A DNA stretch of 38,050 nucleotides from the NCBI GenBank assembly GCA_040902705.1, contig JBBDWT010000064.1:1-38050 (forward strand). The letters run 5' to 3'. Of the stretch, positions 23,747 to 32,248 are shown piece by piece. Made by a program: the position numbers and the translations under genes. The notes beneath the pieces were generated by a model that was not told the origin of the DNA, did no database searches, and was given only the letters and a program-made list of their open reading frames with translations. How positions within the stretch are numbered: position 1 is the first letter of the stretch; each line of letters starts with the position of its first letter. The DNA comes from DATBSK01 sp040902705. GTDB taxonomy: Bacteria > Actinomycetota > Acidimicrobiia > IMCC26256 > PALSA-555.

Positions 23747-26700
23747 TCAGCGCGAGCTGACGAGCCTCGCGGCGTCGGTCGCGACCGGGTCGATCCCGGC
23801 CATGCCCGCATCCACGAGCGCGACGAGCCGAGCCCTCATGTCGGGCTCCCAGAAGCTGCGGAGGTGGTTCGCGACCGCGGTCGCCCCTGCCTCGCGCGAG
23901 AGATACACGAATTGACTCGCGATCAGGTTCACCATGCGGACGAGATCGACGTCGGGGTCCCACCCCGAGTGACCGCTCCCGGGCGCGCGGTCGCGGTGCG
24001 ACGCGTGCACCGGAGCGACCTGGACGGCAGTGACCTTGTACTCCGGACAGTTGGTCGCCCAGTCGGAGTGCTCCGTCGTCACGACGTTGACGCCCGTCAT
24101 CGGGAAGTGGAAGGTCGTGTAGACGACACCTTGGGGGATGCGCTCCGAGATCCTGGCGTGCAGCGTCGTCTCGCCCACCCGGCTCGCCAGCGACACGCGG
24201 TCACCGTCGCGTACGCCTCGCTCCTCGGCGTCCGCCGGGTGGATGTCGAGCACGTCCTCGCCGTACCACTCGACGTTGCGGGTCCGACGCGTCTGGGAAC
24301 CGACGTTGTACTGGCTCAGCACGCGGCCCGTGGTGAGGAGCAGCGGGAACCGGCGGGAGGCGCGCTCGTCGGTCGGCACGAAAGGCGTCTCGACGAAGTT
24401 GCCCATCCCGCGCACGAAGCGGTCGACGTGCATGACCGGCGTGCCGTCGGGCGCGTCCGCGTTGCACGGCCACTGCACGCTGCCCACCTCGTCGAGCTTG
24501 GCGAAGGAGACCCCGGCGAACGTCGGCGTCAGCGCGGCGATCTCGTCCATGATCGCCGCGCTGTCGGGATACTCCATGGGATACCCCATCGCGGTCGCGA
24601 GGTCGCAGACGACCTGCCACTCCTGCTTGCCCGACTTCGCCGGCATCACCGGGCGAACCCGGTTGATCCGCCGCTCGGCGTTCGTGAAGGTGCCGTCCTT
24701 CTCGAGGAACGACGTGCCGGGGAGGAACACGTGCGCAAACTTCGCGGTCTCGTTGAGGAAGAGATCCTGGACGACGACGCACTCCATCGCCGCGAGTGCG
24801 GCCGTCACATGGTCGGTGTTGGGGTCGGACTGCGCGAGGTCCTCACCCTGGACGAACAGCCCCTTGAACGCACCGCCGATGGCCGCGCTGAACATGTTGG
24901 GGATGCGCAGGCCCGGCTCGGGGTCGATCGTGGTCGACCACGTCGACTCGAAGAGCGCGCGGGTCGTGTCGTCGGAGACGTGGCGGTAGCCGGAGAGCTC
25001 GTGCGGGAACGAGCCCATGTCGCACGACCCCTGCACGTTGTTCTGGCCGCGGAGCGGGTTCACCCCGACGCCCTCGCGTCCGATGTTGCCGGTGGCCATC
25101 GCGAGGTTCGCCATGCCCATGACCATCGTGGATCCCTGGCTGTGCTCGGTGACCCCCAACCCGTAGTAGATCGCGGCGTTGCGCGCGTTCGCGTACAGCC
25201 GCGCCGCGCCGCGCACGTCGGCGGCCGGGACGCCGGTGTGGGCCTCGTTCGCCTCGGGGCTGTGCTCGGGTGCGGCGATGAACGCGCGCCAACGCTCGAA
25301 CGACTCGGGATCGCATCGGGCGGCGACGAAGTCGTGATCGACGAGGTCCTCGGTGATCACGACGTGCGCGAGCGAGTTCACGAGCGCGACGTTGGTGCCC
25401 GGGAGCAGCTGCAGGTGGTACGCGGCCTGGATGTGCGGGGTGCGGACGAGGTCGATCTGCCGCGGGTCGGCGACGACGAGCTCGGCGCCGCTGCGCAACC
25501 GCCGCTTCATGCGCGAGGCGAACACCGGGTGGGCGTCGGTGGGGTTCGCGCCGATGAGCAGCACGACATCGGTCTGCTCCACCGACCGGAAGTCCTGCGT
25601 CCCCGCCGAGGCACCGAACGTCTGCTTGAGCCCGAAGCCCGTCGGTGAGTGACAGACGCGTGCGCACGTGTCGACGTTGTTGTTGTGGAACGCGGCGCGG
25701 ACCATCTTCTGGACCGCGAACACCTCTTCGTTGGTGCAGCGGGACGACGTGATGCCCCCGATGGCGTCGACGCCATGGGCCTCCTGGATCGCCCGGAACC
25801 GGTCCGCGATGTGCGCGATCGCCTCGGTCCAGCCGACCTCGCGCCAGGGATCGGTGATGCGCTCCCGGAGCATGGGGGTCAGCACCCGCTCCGTGTGGGT
25901 CGCGTATCCCCACGCGAACCGGCCCTTGACGCACGAGTGGCCCTCGTTCGCGCCGCCGGACTTCACCGGGGTCATCCGAACGACCTCGTCGCCGCGGAGC
26001 TCGGCGCGGAAGCTGCAGCCGACGCCGCAGTATGCGCAGGTGGTGAGGACGCTCCGCGTCGGCTGGCCCAGGTCGAGGATCGTCTTCTCCGTGAGCGCGT
26101 CGGTCGGACACGCCTGCACGCAGGCGCCGCACGACACGCACTCGGAGTCCATGAACTTGTCGTCGGCGCTCGCCACCACCTTCGAAGCGAACCCGCGGCC
26201 TTCGATCGTGAGGGCGATCGTCCCCTGGATCTCGTCGCACGCGCGCACGCAGCGCGAGCACACGATGCACGTCGCCGGATCGAAGGTGAAGTACGGGTTG
26301 CTCTCGTCGGCGGTCAGATCGAGGTGGTTGGCACCCGCACGGCCGTACCGCGCCTCGCGCACACCCACCCGCGCCGCCAGGTCGTGCAGCTCACAACCCG
26401 TTGTCGCGTCGGTCAGGCAGTCCGCCGGGTGGTCCGACAGGTAGAGCTCCATCACCCCGCGCCGGAGCCGCTCGACACGAGGTGTCGTGGTGTGCACCTG
26501 CATCCCGGAACGCGCCGGAGTGGTGCATGACGCCGGCGTGCCCTTCTGGCCGTCGATCTCGACGAGGCACACCCGACACGATCCGAACGCTTCGAGCTGG
26601 TCGGTCGCGCACAGCTTGGGGATGTCGACACCGGCGAGCGCGGCGGCGCGCATCACCGACGTGCCTGCGGCGACCTCGACCTCCACGCCGTCGACGACGA

Positions 26701-26776
26701 CGGTGACGCTCGGCGCGCCCGCGACGGGCAGGGTGCCGAGGTCGCGCTCGTCGGGCACCATCGGGAGGACGGTCAC
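23747..26776 (-). CDS. fdsA: Formate dehydrogenase alpha subunit fused to a delta-subunit-like domain
   Basis: A 1009-residue catalytic subunit of the cytosolic NAD-dependent molybdenum formate dehydrogenase. N-terminal [2Fe-2S] Cys56, 67, 70 and 84; a NuoG-like His116/Cys120/Cys128 cluster site; two [4Fe-4S] ferredoxin motifs (170-180, 213-223); and a [4Fe-4S] at Cys247, 250, 254, 282. The Mo ligand is Cys375 followed by His376 in DTCARVCHSP, so it is not a selenoprotein. At the His-Cys site the expected second cysteine is Asp123 and the loop is one residue short. Residues about 943-1009 (LVRMVNLIASQF, VANHLRSFWEPDMRARL) look like FdsD, normally a separate gene. Start GTG 26776 has GAGAAGG upstream. 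Confidence 0.93.
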   Translation of the reverse strand: MTVLPMVPDERDLGTLPVAGAPSVTVVVDGVEVEVAAGTSVMRAAALAGVDIPKLCATDQLEAFGSCRVCLVEIDGQKGTPASCTTPARSGMQVHTTTPRVERLRRGVMELYLSDHPADCLTDATTGCELHDLAARVGVREARYGRAGANHLDLTADESNPYFTFDPATCIVCSRCVRACDEIQGTIALTIEGRGFASKVVASADDKFMDSECVSCGACVQACPTDALTEKTILDLGQPTRSVLTTCAYCGVGCSFRAELRGDEVVRMTPVKSGGANEGHSCVKGRFAWGYATHTERVLTPMLRERITDPWREVGWTEAIAHIADRFRAIQEAHGVDAIGGITSSRCTNEEVFAVQKMVRAAFHNNNVDTCARVCHSPTGFGLKQTFGASAGTQDFRSVEQTDVVLLIGANPTDAHPVFASRMKRRLRSGAELVVADPRQIDLVRTPHIQAAYHLQLLPGTNVALVNSLAHVVITEDLVDHDFVAARCDPESFERWRAFIAAPEHSPEANEAHTGVPAADVRGAARLYANARNAAIYYGLGVTEHSQGSTMVMGMANLAMATGNIGREGVGVNPLRGQNNVQGSCDMGSFPHELSGYRHVSDDTTRALFESTWSTTIDPEPGLRIPNMFSAAIGGAFKGLFVQGEDLAQSDPNTDHVTAALAAMECVVVQDLFLNETAKFAHVFLPGTSFLEKDGTFTNAERRINRVRPVMPAKSGKQEWQVVCDLATAMGYPMEYPDSAAIMDEIAALTPTFAGVSFAKLDEVGSVQWPCNADAPDGTPVMHVDRFVRGMGNFVETPFVPTDERASRRFPLLLTTGRVLSQYNVGSQTRRTRNVEWYGEDVLDIHPADAEERGVRDGDRVSLASRVGETTLHARISERIPQGVVYTTFHFPMTGVNVVTTEHSDWATNCPEYKVTAVQVAPVHASHRDRAPGSGHSGWDPDVDLVRMVNLIASQFVYLSREAGATAVANHLRSFWEPDMRARLVALVDAGMAGIDPVATDAARLVSSR

Positions 26777-26786
26777 CGCAGCCTTC

Positions 26787-28355
26787 TCACACGTCGACGC
26801 TACCGCTGGAGACGCCGAAGTCCTCGCGGAAGTGCGCCAGCGCGCTGCGCACCGGCAGCGGGGTGAGCCCGCCCATGGCGCACAGCGACCCATCGACCAT
26901 CACGTCGCACAGCTCGTCGAGGAGCTCGAGGTTCGCGATCCGATCCTCCCCGGCGATGATCCGGTCCATCAACTCGACGCCCCGTACTGCTCCGATCCGG
27001 CACGGGGTGCACTTGCCGCACGACTCCTCGGCGCAGAACGCCATCGCGAAGCGTGCTTGGCGCGCGAGATCGACGGTGTCGTCGAACACGACGACACCTC
27101 CATGGCCGAGGAGCCCGCCGGCCTCCGCGAGGGCCTCGTAGTCCATCGGGAGGTCGAAGCGATCGGGCGGGAAGTACGCGCCGAGAGGTCCGCCGACCTG
27201 CGCGGCTCGCACCGGTCGTCCGGTTCTGGTCCCGCCGCCGTACCCGTCGACGAGCTCACCCATCGTGATCCCGAACGGGACCTCGACGATGCCCCCGTGT
27301 GCGACGTTTCCGCCGAGCTGAAAGACCTGCGTCCCGCGCGAGCGCGCGATGCCCAGCTCCTGGTACGCGCCCGGGCCGTCGGCGACGATCGACGGCACCG
27401 CCGCGAGCGTGAGCACGTTGTTGACGATCGTCGGCCTCCCGAAGAGGCCTTCGATCGCGGGGAGCGGCGGCTTGGCACGCACCACCCCGCGCTTGCCCTC
27501 GATGCTCTCGAGCATCGAGGTCTCTTCGCCACAGATGTACGCGCCCGCACCGATTCGCAGCGCGATGTCGAACGCGAAGTCGGTCCCGAGGACCGACGGA
27601 CCGAGCCATCCCCGCTCGCGCGCCGCGTCGAGGGCTGCGGTCAGCGTCGCGGCGGCGTCGGGGTACTCGGAGCGGAGGTAGATGAACCCTTCCCGTGCGT
27701 CGATGACGCGCGCGGCGATCAGCATCCCTTCGATGAGCAGGAACGGATCCCCCTCGATGAGCATCCGGTCGGCGAACGTGCCGCTGTCGCCCTCGTCTGC
27801 GTTGCAGCACACGAGCTTCTCGTCCGCCGGCGCGTCGAGGACCGTCTTCCACTTGATCCCGGCCGGGAACCCCGCGCCCCCGCGACCGCGCAGGCCCGAC
27901 TCGACGAGCTCCTCGACGATCGCCTCGGGTGACATGTCGAGCGCCCGTTGCAACCCGAGCAGACCGCCGGACCCCTCGTACGCGTCGGGTGAGCGCGGGT
28001 CGGTCACGCCGACGCGCGCGAACGTGATCCGCCGCTGGCTCGCGAGCCAGGGGATCTCCTCGGTCGGACCGAGGGCCAGCGGGTGCGGCGCACCGTCGAG
28101 GAAGCCGGCGTCGAAGAGCGACGCCACGTCGGTGCCGGCCGCGGGGCCGTAGGCGACCCGCCCCTCGGGGGTCGCGACCTCGACGAGCGGCTCGAGCCAG
28201 AGCATCCCCCGCGACCCGCTGCGCACGAGGGTGACCGCCCGGTCGTGCGCCCGGGCGTGCTCCTCGATCGCGACCGCCACGTCATCGGCGCCCACGGAGC
28301 GCGCGGCCGCGTCGCGAGGCACGAAGACCGTCACGGGCGGCGTCGCGGGCGCCAT
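26787..28355 (-). CDS. fdsB: Formate dehydrogenase beta subunit (NuoF-like)
   Basis: A 522-residue subunit that binds FMN and NAD and passes electrons from the iron-sulfur chain to NAD. It has the FdsB-type N-terminal extension (GSRGMLWLEPLVEV, HPLALGPTEEIPWL). The flavin/NAD domain carries GLRGRGGAGFPAGIKWKTV, CNADEGDSGTFADRM and GAGAYICGEETSMLESIEG. The C-terminal [4Fe-4S] ligands are Cys446, 449, 452 (ESCGKCTPCRIG) and Cys492 (SLCAMG). All motifs are intact and the length matches the Rhodobacter/Cupriavidus proteins. It starts with ATG, one base after the gamma-subunit stop, and ends ten bases before fdsA. Confidence 0.95.
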   Translation of the reverse strand: MAPATPPVTVFVPRDAAARSVGADDVAVAIEEHARAHDRAVTLVRSGSRGMLWLEPLVEVATPEGRVAYGPAAGTDVASLFDAGFLDGAPHPLALGPTEEIPWLASQRRITFARVGVTDPRSPDAYEGSGGLLGLQRALDMSPEAIVEELVESGLRGRGGAGFPAGIKWKTVLDAPADEKLVCCNADEGDSGTFADRMLIEGDPFLLIEGMLIAARVIDAREGFIYLRSEYPDAAATLTAALDAARERGWLGPSVLGTDFAFDIALRIGAGAYICGEETSMLESIEGKRGVVRAKPPLPAIEGLFGRPTIVNNVLTLAAVPSIVADGPGAYQELGIARSRGTQVFQLGGNVAHGGIVEVPFGITMGELVDGYGGGTRTGRPVRAAQVGGPLGAYFPPDRFDLPMDYEALAEAGGLLGHGGVVVFDDTVDLARQARFAMAFCAEESCGKCTPCRIGAVRGVELMDRIIAGEDRIANLELLDELCDVMVDGSLCAMGGLTPLPVRSALAHFREDFGVSSGSVDV

Positions 28356-28356
28356 G

Positions 28357-28836
28357 TCAGTCGCGTTCCCGCGTGAGCAGGGCTTCGAGCGTGCGATCGT
28401 CGACGCGACCGTGCACGCGGTCGTCGACGAGCACCGAGGGCCCGAGTGCGCAGTTGCCCAGGCAGAAGACGTCGACGAGCGACACCGCGCCGTCGGCGGT
28501 CGTCTCGCCGAAGCGGATCCCGAGGTGCTCCTGCGCGTGCGTCGCCAGCGGCACCGCGCCGACCGCCTGGCACGCCTCGGCCTGACAGATCTTCACGATG
28601 CGGCGCCCGGACGGCTCGGTGCGAAAGTCGCGGTAGAAGCTGAGCACGCCGTGCACCTCCGCCCGCGAGAGGTTGAGGACGTCGGCCACGATCGGGACCG
28701 CACGCGGGTCGACGTACCCGAACTCCTCGTGCAGGGCGTGCAGCACGGGCAGGAGTGCGCCCCGCTCGTCGGCGAGCTCTCGGGCGAGCACTTCCGCTCG
28801 TTCAGAGGACCACGCATTCGTGGCCGCAGGGCTCAC
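28357..28836 (-). CDS. fdsG: Formate dehydrogenase gamma subunit (NuoE-like)
   Basis: A 159-residue [2Fe-2S] thioredoxin-like subunit. The ligands are in CQAEACQAVG and DVFCLGNCALGP (C-x4-C and C-x3-C), and ALHEEFGYVDPRAVPIVADV and VHGVLSFYRDFR are the usual NuoE helical start. I prefer GTG 28836, which has GGAG eight bases upstream; GTG 28860 would add eight residues. TACCCT at 28867-28862 on the minus strand fits a -10 whose start site would fall near 28855, which supports the shorter form. First gene of fdsG-fdsB-fdsA. An fdhD-type sulfurtransferase gene, often beside such operons, is not in the window. Confidence 0.93.
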   Translation of the reverse strand: MSPAATNAWSSERAEVLARELADERGALLPVLHALHEEFGYVDPRAVPIVADVLNLSRAEVHGVLSFYRDFRTEPSGRRIVKICQAEACQAVGAVPLATHAQEHLGIRFGETTADGAVSLVDVFCLGNCALGPSVLVDDRVHGRVDDRTLEALLTRERD

Positions 28837-28861
28837 GGGGCTGACTCCATCGGCACGCACG

Positions 28862-28867
28862 AGGGTA
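28862..28867 (-). promoter_or_regulatory. Possible -10 element of the fds operon
   Basis: TACCCT on the minus strand fits TANNNT. It overlaps a near-perfect inverted repeat (GAGGG at 28861-28865 and CCCTC at 28873-28877), which could be a repressor site. A start about seven bases downstream would exclude the GTG at 28860 and use the GTG at 28836. Confidence 0.35.
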
Positions 28868-28923
28868 GCGACCCCTCGAGCCCGAGCCCGACGACCTGCA
28901 GCCCCCCGAGTCGGCCCGATCCG

Positions 28924-29790
28924 TCAGTCCGGGATCGCGGCCTCGGCTGCGGCGAGGACGTCGCGCGCACGGCGAACCATCGGCTCGTCGATCATCTGGC
29001 CCTCGAACGCGACGGCGGCCTCGCCGCGGGCGCGGGCGTCGTCGTGCGCGGCGACAAGGCGCCGCGCATGCTCGACCTCATCCGACGAGGGCGAGAAGAC
29101 CTCGTTGGCGAGGCGGACCTGGGCGGGGTGGATGCAGAGCTTCCCGCCGTACCCGATCGAGCGACCTTCGCGCGCGTCGCGGACGAAGCGGGCTTCGTCA
29201 TCGAGCCCGGCGACGATCTGGTCGAGCGCGTGCACGCCGGCGAGCCGTGCCGCGAGCGCCACTCTCGAGCGCGCGTAGAGCACCTCGACGTTCGACTCGG
29301 TGCGCACACCACCCATATCTGCGATGAAGTCCTCCGCGCCGAAGTACGCGACCGTGACCGGTGGCCTGAGCAGCTCGCCGACGCGCGCGACGCCGCGCGC
29401 CGTCTCGATCCCGGCGACGATCGCCAGGCGGTCCAGGCCGGATGCGTCGAGTGCCTCCGTCGCCACCTCGAGCTGCTCCGTCGCATCGAGCTTCGGGATC
29501 ACGACGCCGGCGATGGTGGGTGCCAGCGCGTCGCGCAGGTCGTCGGCGAACCAGCGAGAGTGCACCGGGTTCACCCGCACGTAGACGAGCAGCTCCGGGT
29601 GGTCGACCACGAGACGCTCACCCACCTCGCGTGCGTGCGCCCGGGCGTCGACCTTGCCGTCCGCGGGCACCGCATCCTCGAGGTCGATGACGACGCCGTC
29701 GGGCCCGCTGCGCGGCAGCTTGCCGAGCACGTCAGGACGGCTTGCCGGCGCGAAGAGCAGGCTCCGGAGACGTGCGGGCGCATCGCTCAT
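28924..29790 (-). CDS. CitE/HpcH-type CoA-ester lyase
   Basis: A 288-residue TIM-barrel lyase of the citrate lyase beta/malyl-CoA lyase group. Landmarks are LRSLLFAPASRPDVL (CoA-binding Arg), GVVIDLEDAVPADGK, YVRVNPVHSRW, IVAGIETARGVARV and FGAEDFIADMGGVRT, where the Glu and Asp bind Mg. KLCIHPAQV is the C-terminal family signature. It cleaves a 3-hydroxy acyl-CoA into acetyl-CoA (or propionyl-CoA) and a keto acid; malyl-, methylmalyl-, citramalyl- or HMG-CoA are all possible. Its ATG overlaps the acetoacetyl-CoA synthetase stop (ATGA), and that pairing favours a reaction releasing acetoacetate. Confidence 0.88.
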   Translation of the reverse strand: MSDAPARLRSLLFAPASRPDVLGKLPRSGPDGVVIDLEDAVPADGKVDARAHAREVGERLVVDHPELLVYVRVNPVHSRWFADDLRDALAPTIAGVVIPKLDATEQLEVATEALDASGLDRLAIVAGIETARGVARVGELLRPPVTVAYFGAEDFIADMGGVRTESNVEVLYARSRVALAARLAGVHALDQIVAGLDDEARFVRDAREGRSIGYGGKLCIHPAQVRLANEVFSPSSDEVEHARRLVAAHDDARARGEAAVAFEGQMIDEPMVRRARDVLAAAEAAIPD

Positions 29791-31742
29791 CGGGCGAGCT
29801 CCGGGCGGGCGCGGAACTGGTCGAGCGACTCCGGGTTCGCGAGCGCATCGACGTTCTTGACCGTGCGGCCCTCGACGACGTCGCGGACCGCGAGCTCGCT
29901 GAGCTTCCCGCTGCGGGTCCTCGGCAGGTCGGACACCGCGACGATGCGCGTCGGCACGTGGCGTGGTGACGCACCGGTGCGGAGGCGGGCGCGGATCGTC
30001 TGCTCGAGCTCGTCGCCGAGCTCGACGCCGTCCCGCAGCACCACGAAGAGCACGACGCGCACGTCGGCGTCCCACGGCTGCGCGATCACGAGGCTCTCGA
30101 GCACCTCGTCGAGCGCGTCGACCTGCCGGTAGATCTCCGCGGTCCCGATCCGGACGCCTCCGGGGTTCAACGTCGCGTCGGACCTCCCGTGGATCACGAA
30201 CCCGCCGTGCTCCGTCTGCTCGGCGAAGTCACCCTGGTGCCACACCCCGGGGAAGCGCTCGAAGTACGCCGCGCGGTACCGCGCGTCACCGGGATCGTCC
30301 CAGAACCCGATCGGCATCGACGGGAACGGGGCGGAGCACACCAGCTCTCCGGCCTGACCGGTGGCGAGCGGGCTGCCGTCGTCGTCGAAGACGTCGATCG
30401 CCATGCCGAGGCCCGCCCGTTGGATCTCCCCCGCCCAGACCGGACTCGTGGGATCGCCGGCGACGAGGCAGCCGCAGAGGTCGGTGCCGCCCGAGATCGA
30501 CGCGAGGTGGACGTCGCGCTTGACCTCGTCGTAGACGTACTCGAAGCCCTCGTCGACGAGCGGCGAGCCCGTCGAGGTGATCGTGCGCACCGACGCGAGG
30601 TCGTGCGTCTCGCGCGGTCGCAGCCCGAGCTTGTGGCAGGAGTCGAGGTACTTCGCCGACGTGCCGAAGAGCGTGACGCCCGTCTCGTCGGCGAGATCCC
30701 ACAGCACCCGGCCCCCGTCGTGCACCGGCGAGCCGTCGTACACGACCAGGGCGGCCTCGCTCGCGAGACCGGACGCGAGCCAGTTCCACATCATCCAACC
30801 GGTCGTCGTGAAGTAGAAGACGCGGTCGTCGGGCTTCACGTCGCAGTGCAGCCGGTGCTCGACCAGGTGCTTGAGCAGGATCCCGCCACTGCGGTGCACG
30901 ATGCACTTCGGGAGCCCGGTGGTGCCCGACGAGTACAGGACGTAGAGCGGGTGGTCGAACGGGACCCGCGTGTGCTCGACCGGTGCGGACCGGTACGGCG
31001 CGAGCCACTCCTCCCAGGCGACGGCATCCGCGAGTCCGGCGAGATCGGGCGAGTCGTCGACGTACCCGAGCACGACGCACGCGCGCAGCGGCGGAAGCTG
31101 TTCGGTGATCTCGCGCAGGCGCGCGAGGCAATCGTGCTGCTTGCCGTCGTAGTGGTACCCGTCGACGGCGACGAGCACCGTGGGGGCGATCTGACCGAAA
31201 CGGTCGACGACGCCCGCCGTGCCGAAGTCGGGCGAGCACGACGAGAAGACCGCGCCGATGCTCGCCGTCGCCAGCATGAGCGCGTACGCCTCCGGTGCAT
31301 TGGGCAGCCACGCCGCGACGCGGTCGCCGGAGCCGACGCCGGCTGCATGCAACGCCTGCTGCAGGCGCGAGACGACCGCATCGAGCTCGCCCCACGTCAT
31401 GGCGGCGCGGGTGCCGTCTTCGCGCGCGAAGAGGATCGCCGTGGAATCGTCGGCGCGGCGGAGCAGGTTCTCGGAGAAGCTCAGCGACCCGTCGGGGAAG
31501 AACCGCGACCGCCACATGTCGGTGGGGTCGGGGACGACCACGACCTCACCGGCCTCGCCGATGACCCCGGTGCTCGCCCAGACCGTTGCCCAGAACTGGT
31601 CCGGTCGCGCGACCGACCACTCGTGCAGCGCCGGGAAGCCGTCGAGTGGCACCTCCCACTGCGTCGAGGCCTGCGCCGTGAACGCGTGCAGGTTGCTCGC
31701 CGCGACGCGCGCCGGCGAGGGCTCCCACAGCGGTCCGCTCAC
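29787..31742 (-). CDS. aacS: Acetoacetyl-CoA synthetase
   Basis: A 651-residue ANL enzyme of the acetoacetate:CoA ligase type: acetoacetate + ATP + CoA to acetoacetyl-CoA. The length and N-terminal part (FSENLLRRADDSTAILF) are typical. The P-loop is YSSGTTGLPKCIVHRSGG, followed by KHLVEHRLHCDVKPDDRVFY and TTTGWMMWNW, signatures of AacS. GRSDATLNPGGVRIGTAEIY is the A8 hinge, and the catalytic Lys is in RTRSGKLSEL. Start GTG 31742 overlaps the MaoC stop (GTGA) and the stop overlaps the lyase start, so it is translated as part of a coupled four-gene operon. Confidence 0.93.
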   Translation of the reverse strand: MSGPLWEPSPARVAASNLHAFTAQASTQWEVPLDGFPALHEWSVARPDQFWATVWASTGVIGEAGEVVVVPDPTDMWRSRFFPDGSLSFSENLLRRADDSTAILFAREDGTRAAMTWGELDAVVSRLQQALHAAGVGSGDRVAAWLPNAPEAYALMLATASIGAVFSSCSPDFGTAGVVDRFGQIAPTVLVAVDGYHYDGKQHDCLARLREITEQLPPLRACVVLGYVDDSPDLAGLADAVAWEEWLAPYRSAPVEHTRVPFDHPLYVLYSSGTTGLPKCIVHRSGGILLKHLVEHRLHCDVKPDDRVFYFTTTGWMMWNWLASGLASEAALVVYDGSPVHDGGRVLWDLADETGVTLFGTSAKYLDSCHKLGLRPRETHDLASVRTITSTGSPLVDEGFEYVYDEVKRDVHLASISGGTDLCGCLVAGDPTSPVWAGEIQRAGLGMAIDVFDDDGSPLATGQAGELVCSAPFPSMPIGFWDDPGDARYRAAYFERFPGVWHQGDFAEQTEHGGFVIHGRSDATLNPGGVRIGTAEIYRQVDALDEVLESLVIAQPWDADVRVVLFVVLRDGVELGDELEQTIRARLRTGASPRHVPTRIVAVSDLPRTRSGKLSELAVRDVVEGRTVKNVDALANPESLDQFRARPELAR

Positions 31743-32248
31743 CCGGCCTCCTCCGGCTTGCGCCGCATCAGCGCGTCACGGATAGCGCGGCACACGAGCT
31801 CGTCGCGCTGGTTGAAGGCCCGGTGCTCGAAGGTGACGATCCCGGCGTCGGGACGCGACTTCGACGCGCGCGCGGCGGTGACCTCGCTCTCGGCGTGCAG
31901 CGTGTCGCCGATGAAGACAGGGGCGGGGAAGACAACACTCTGGAACCCGAGGTTGGCCACGGTCGTGCCGTGCGTGGTCTCGAGCACGCTCATCCCGACG
32001 AGCAGCCCCAGCGTGAACATGCTGTTCACGAGCGGGCGACCGAACTCCGTCTCGTTCGCCGCGTAGTCGGCGTCGAGGTGCAGCCGCGCCGGGTTCATCG
32101 TCATGGTCGAGAACAGGACGTTGTCGGTCTCGGTGACGGTTCGCGTCAGCGCATGCTGGATCACCACGCCGACCTCGAGCTCCTCGAACCACCGCCCATG
32201 ATGGGGACGACCGTGCCGGGGGAGACCGTCCTGGGGCATCGTCGTCAC
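31739..32248 (-). CDS. MaoC-family enoyl-CoA hydratase (mesaconyl-CoA hydratase-like)
   Basis: A 169-residue hot-dog-fold hydratase. HLDADYAANETEFGRPLVNS and MFTLGLLVGMSV match the branch containing mesaconyl-CoA hydratases and relatives of the citE-linked mycobacterial MaoC proteins. GDTLHAESEV and FEHRAFNQRDELVC follow. The reaction would be addition of water to a 2- or 3-methyl branched enoyl-CoA, giving the 3-hydroxy acyl-CoA that the CitE-type lyase downstream can cleave. GTG 32248 overlaps the P450 stop (GTGA); ATG 32239 is a near alternative. Confidence 0.85.
   Translation of the reverse strand: MTTMPQDGLPRHGRPHHGRWFEELEVGVVIQHALTRTVTETDNVLFSTMTMNPARLHLDADYAANETEFGRPLVNSMFTLGLLVGMSVLETTHGTTVANLGFQSVVFPAPVFIGDTLHAESEVTAARASKSRPDAGIVTFEHRAFNQRDELVCRAIRDALMRRKPEEAG

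Noticed and set aside
23747..26776. Selenocysteine formate dehydrogenase with UGA recoding
   Set aside because: The molybdenum-ligand position is an ordinary cysteine codon (CARVCHSP) in an uninterrupted frame.
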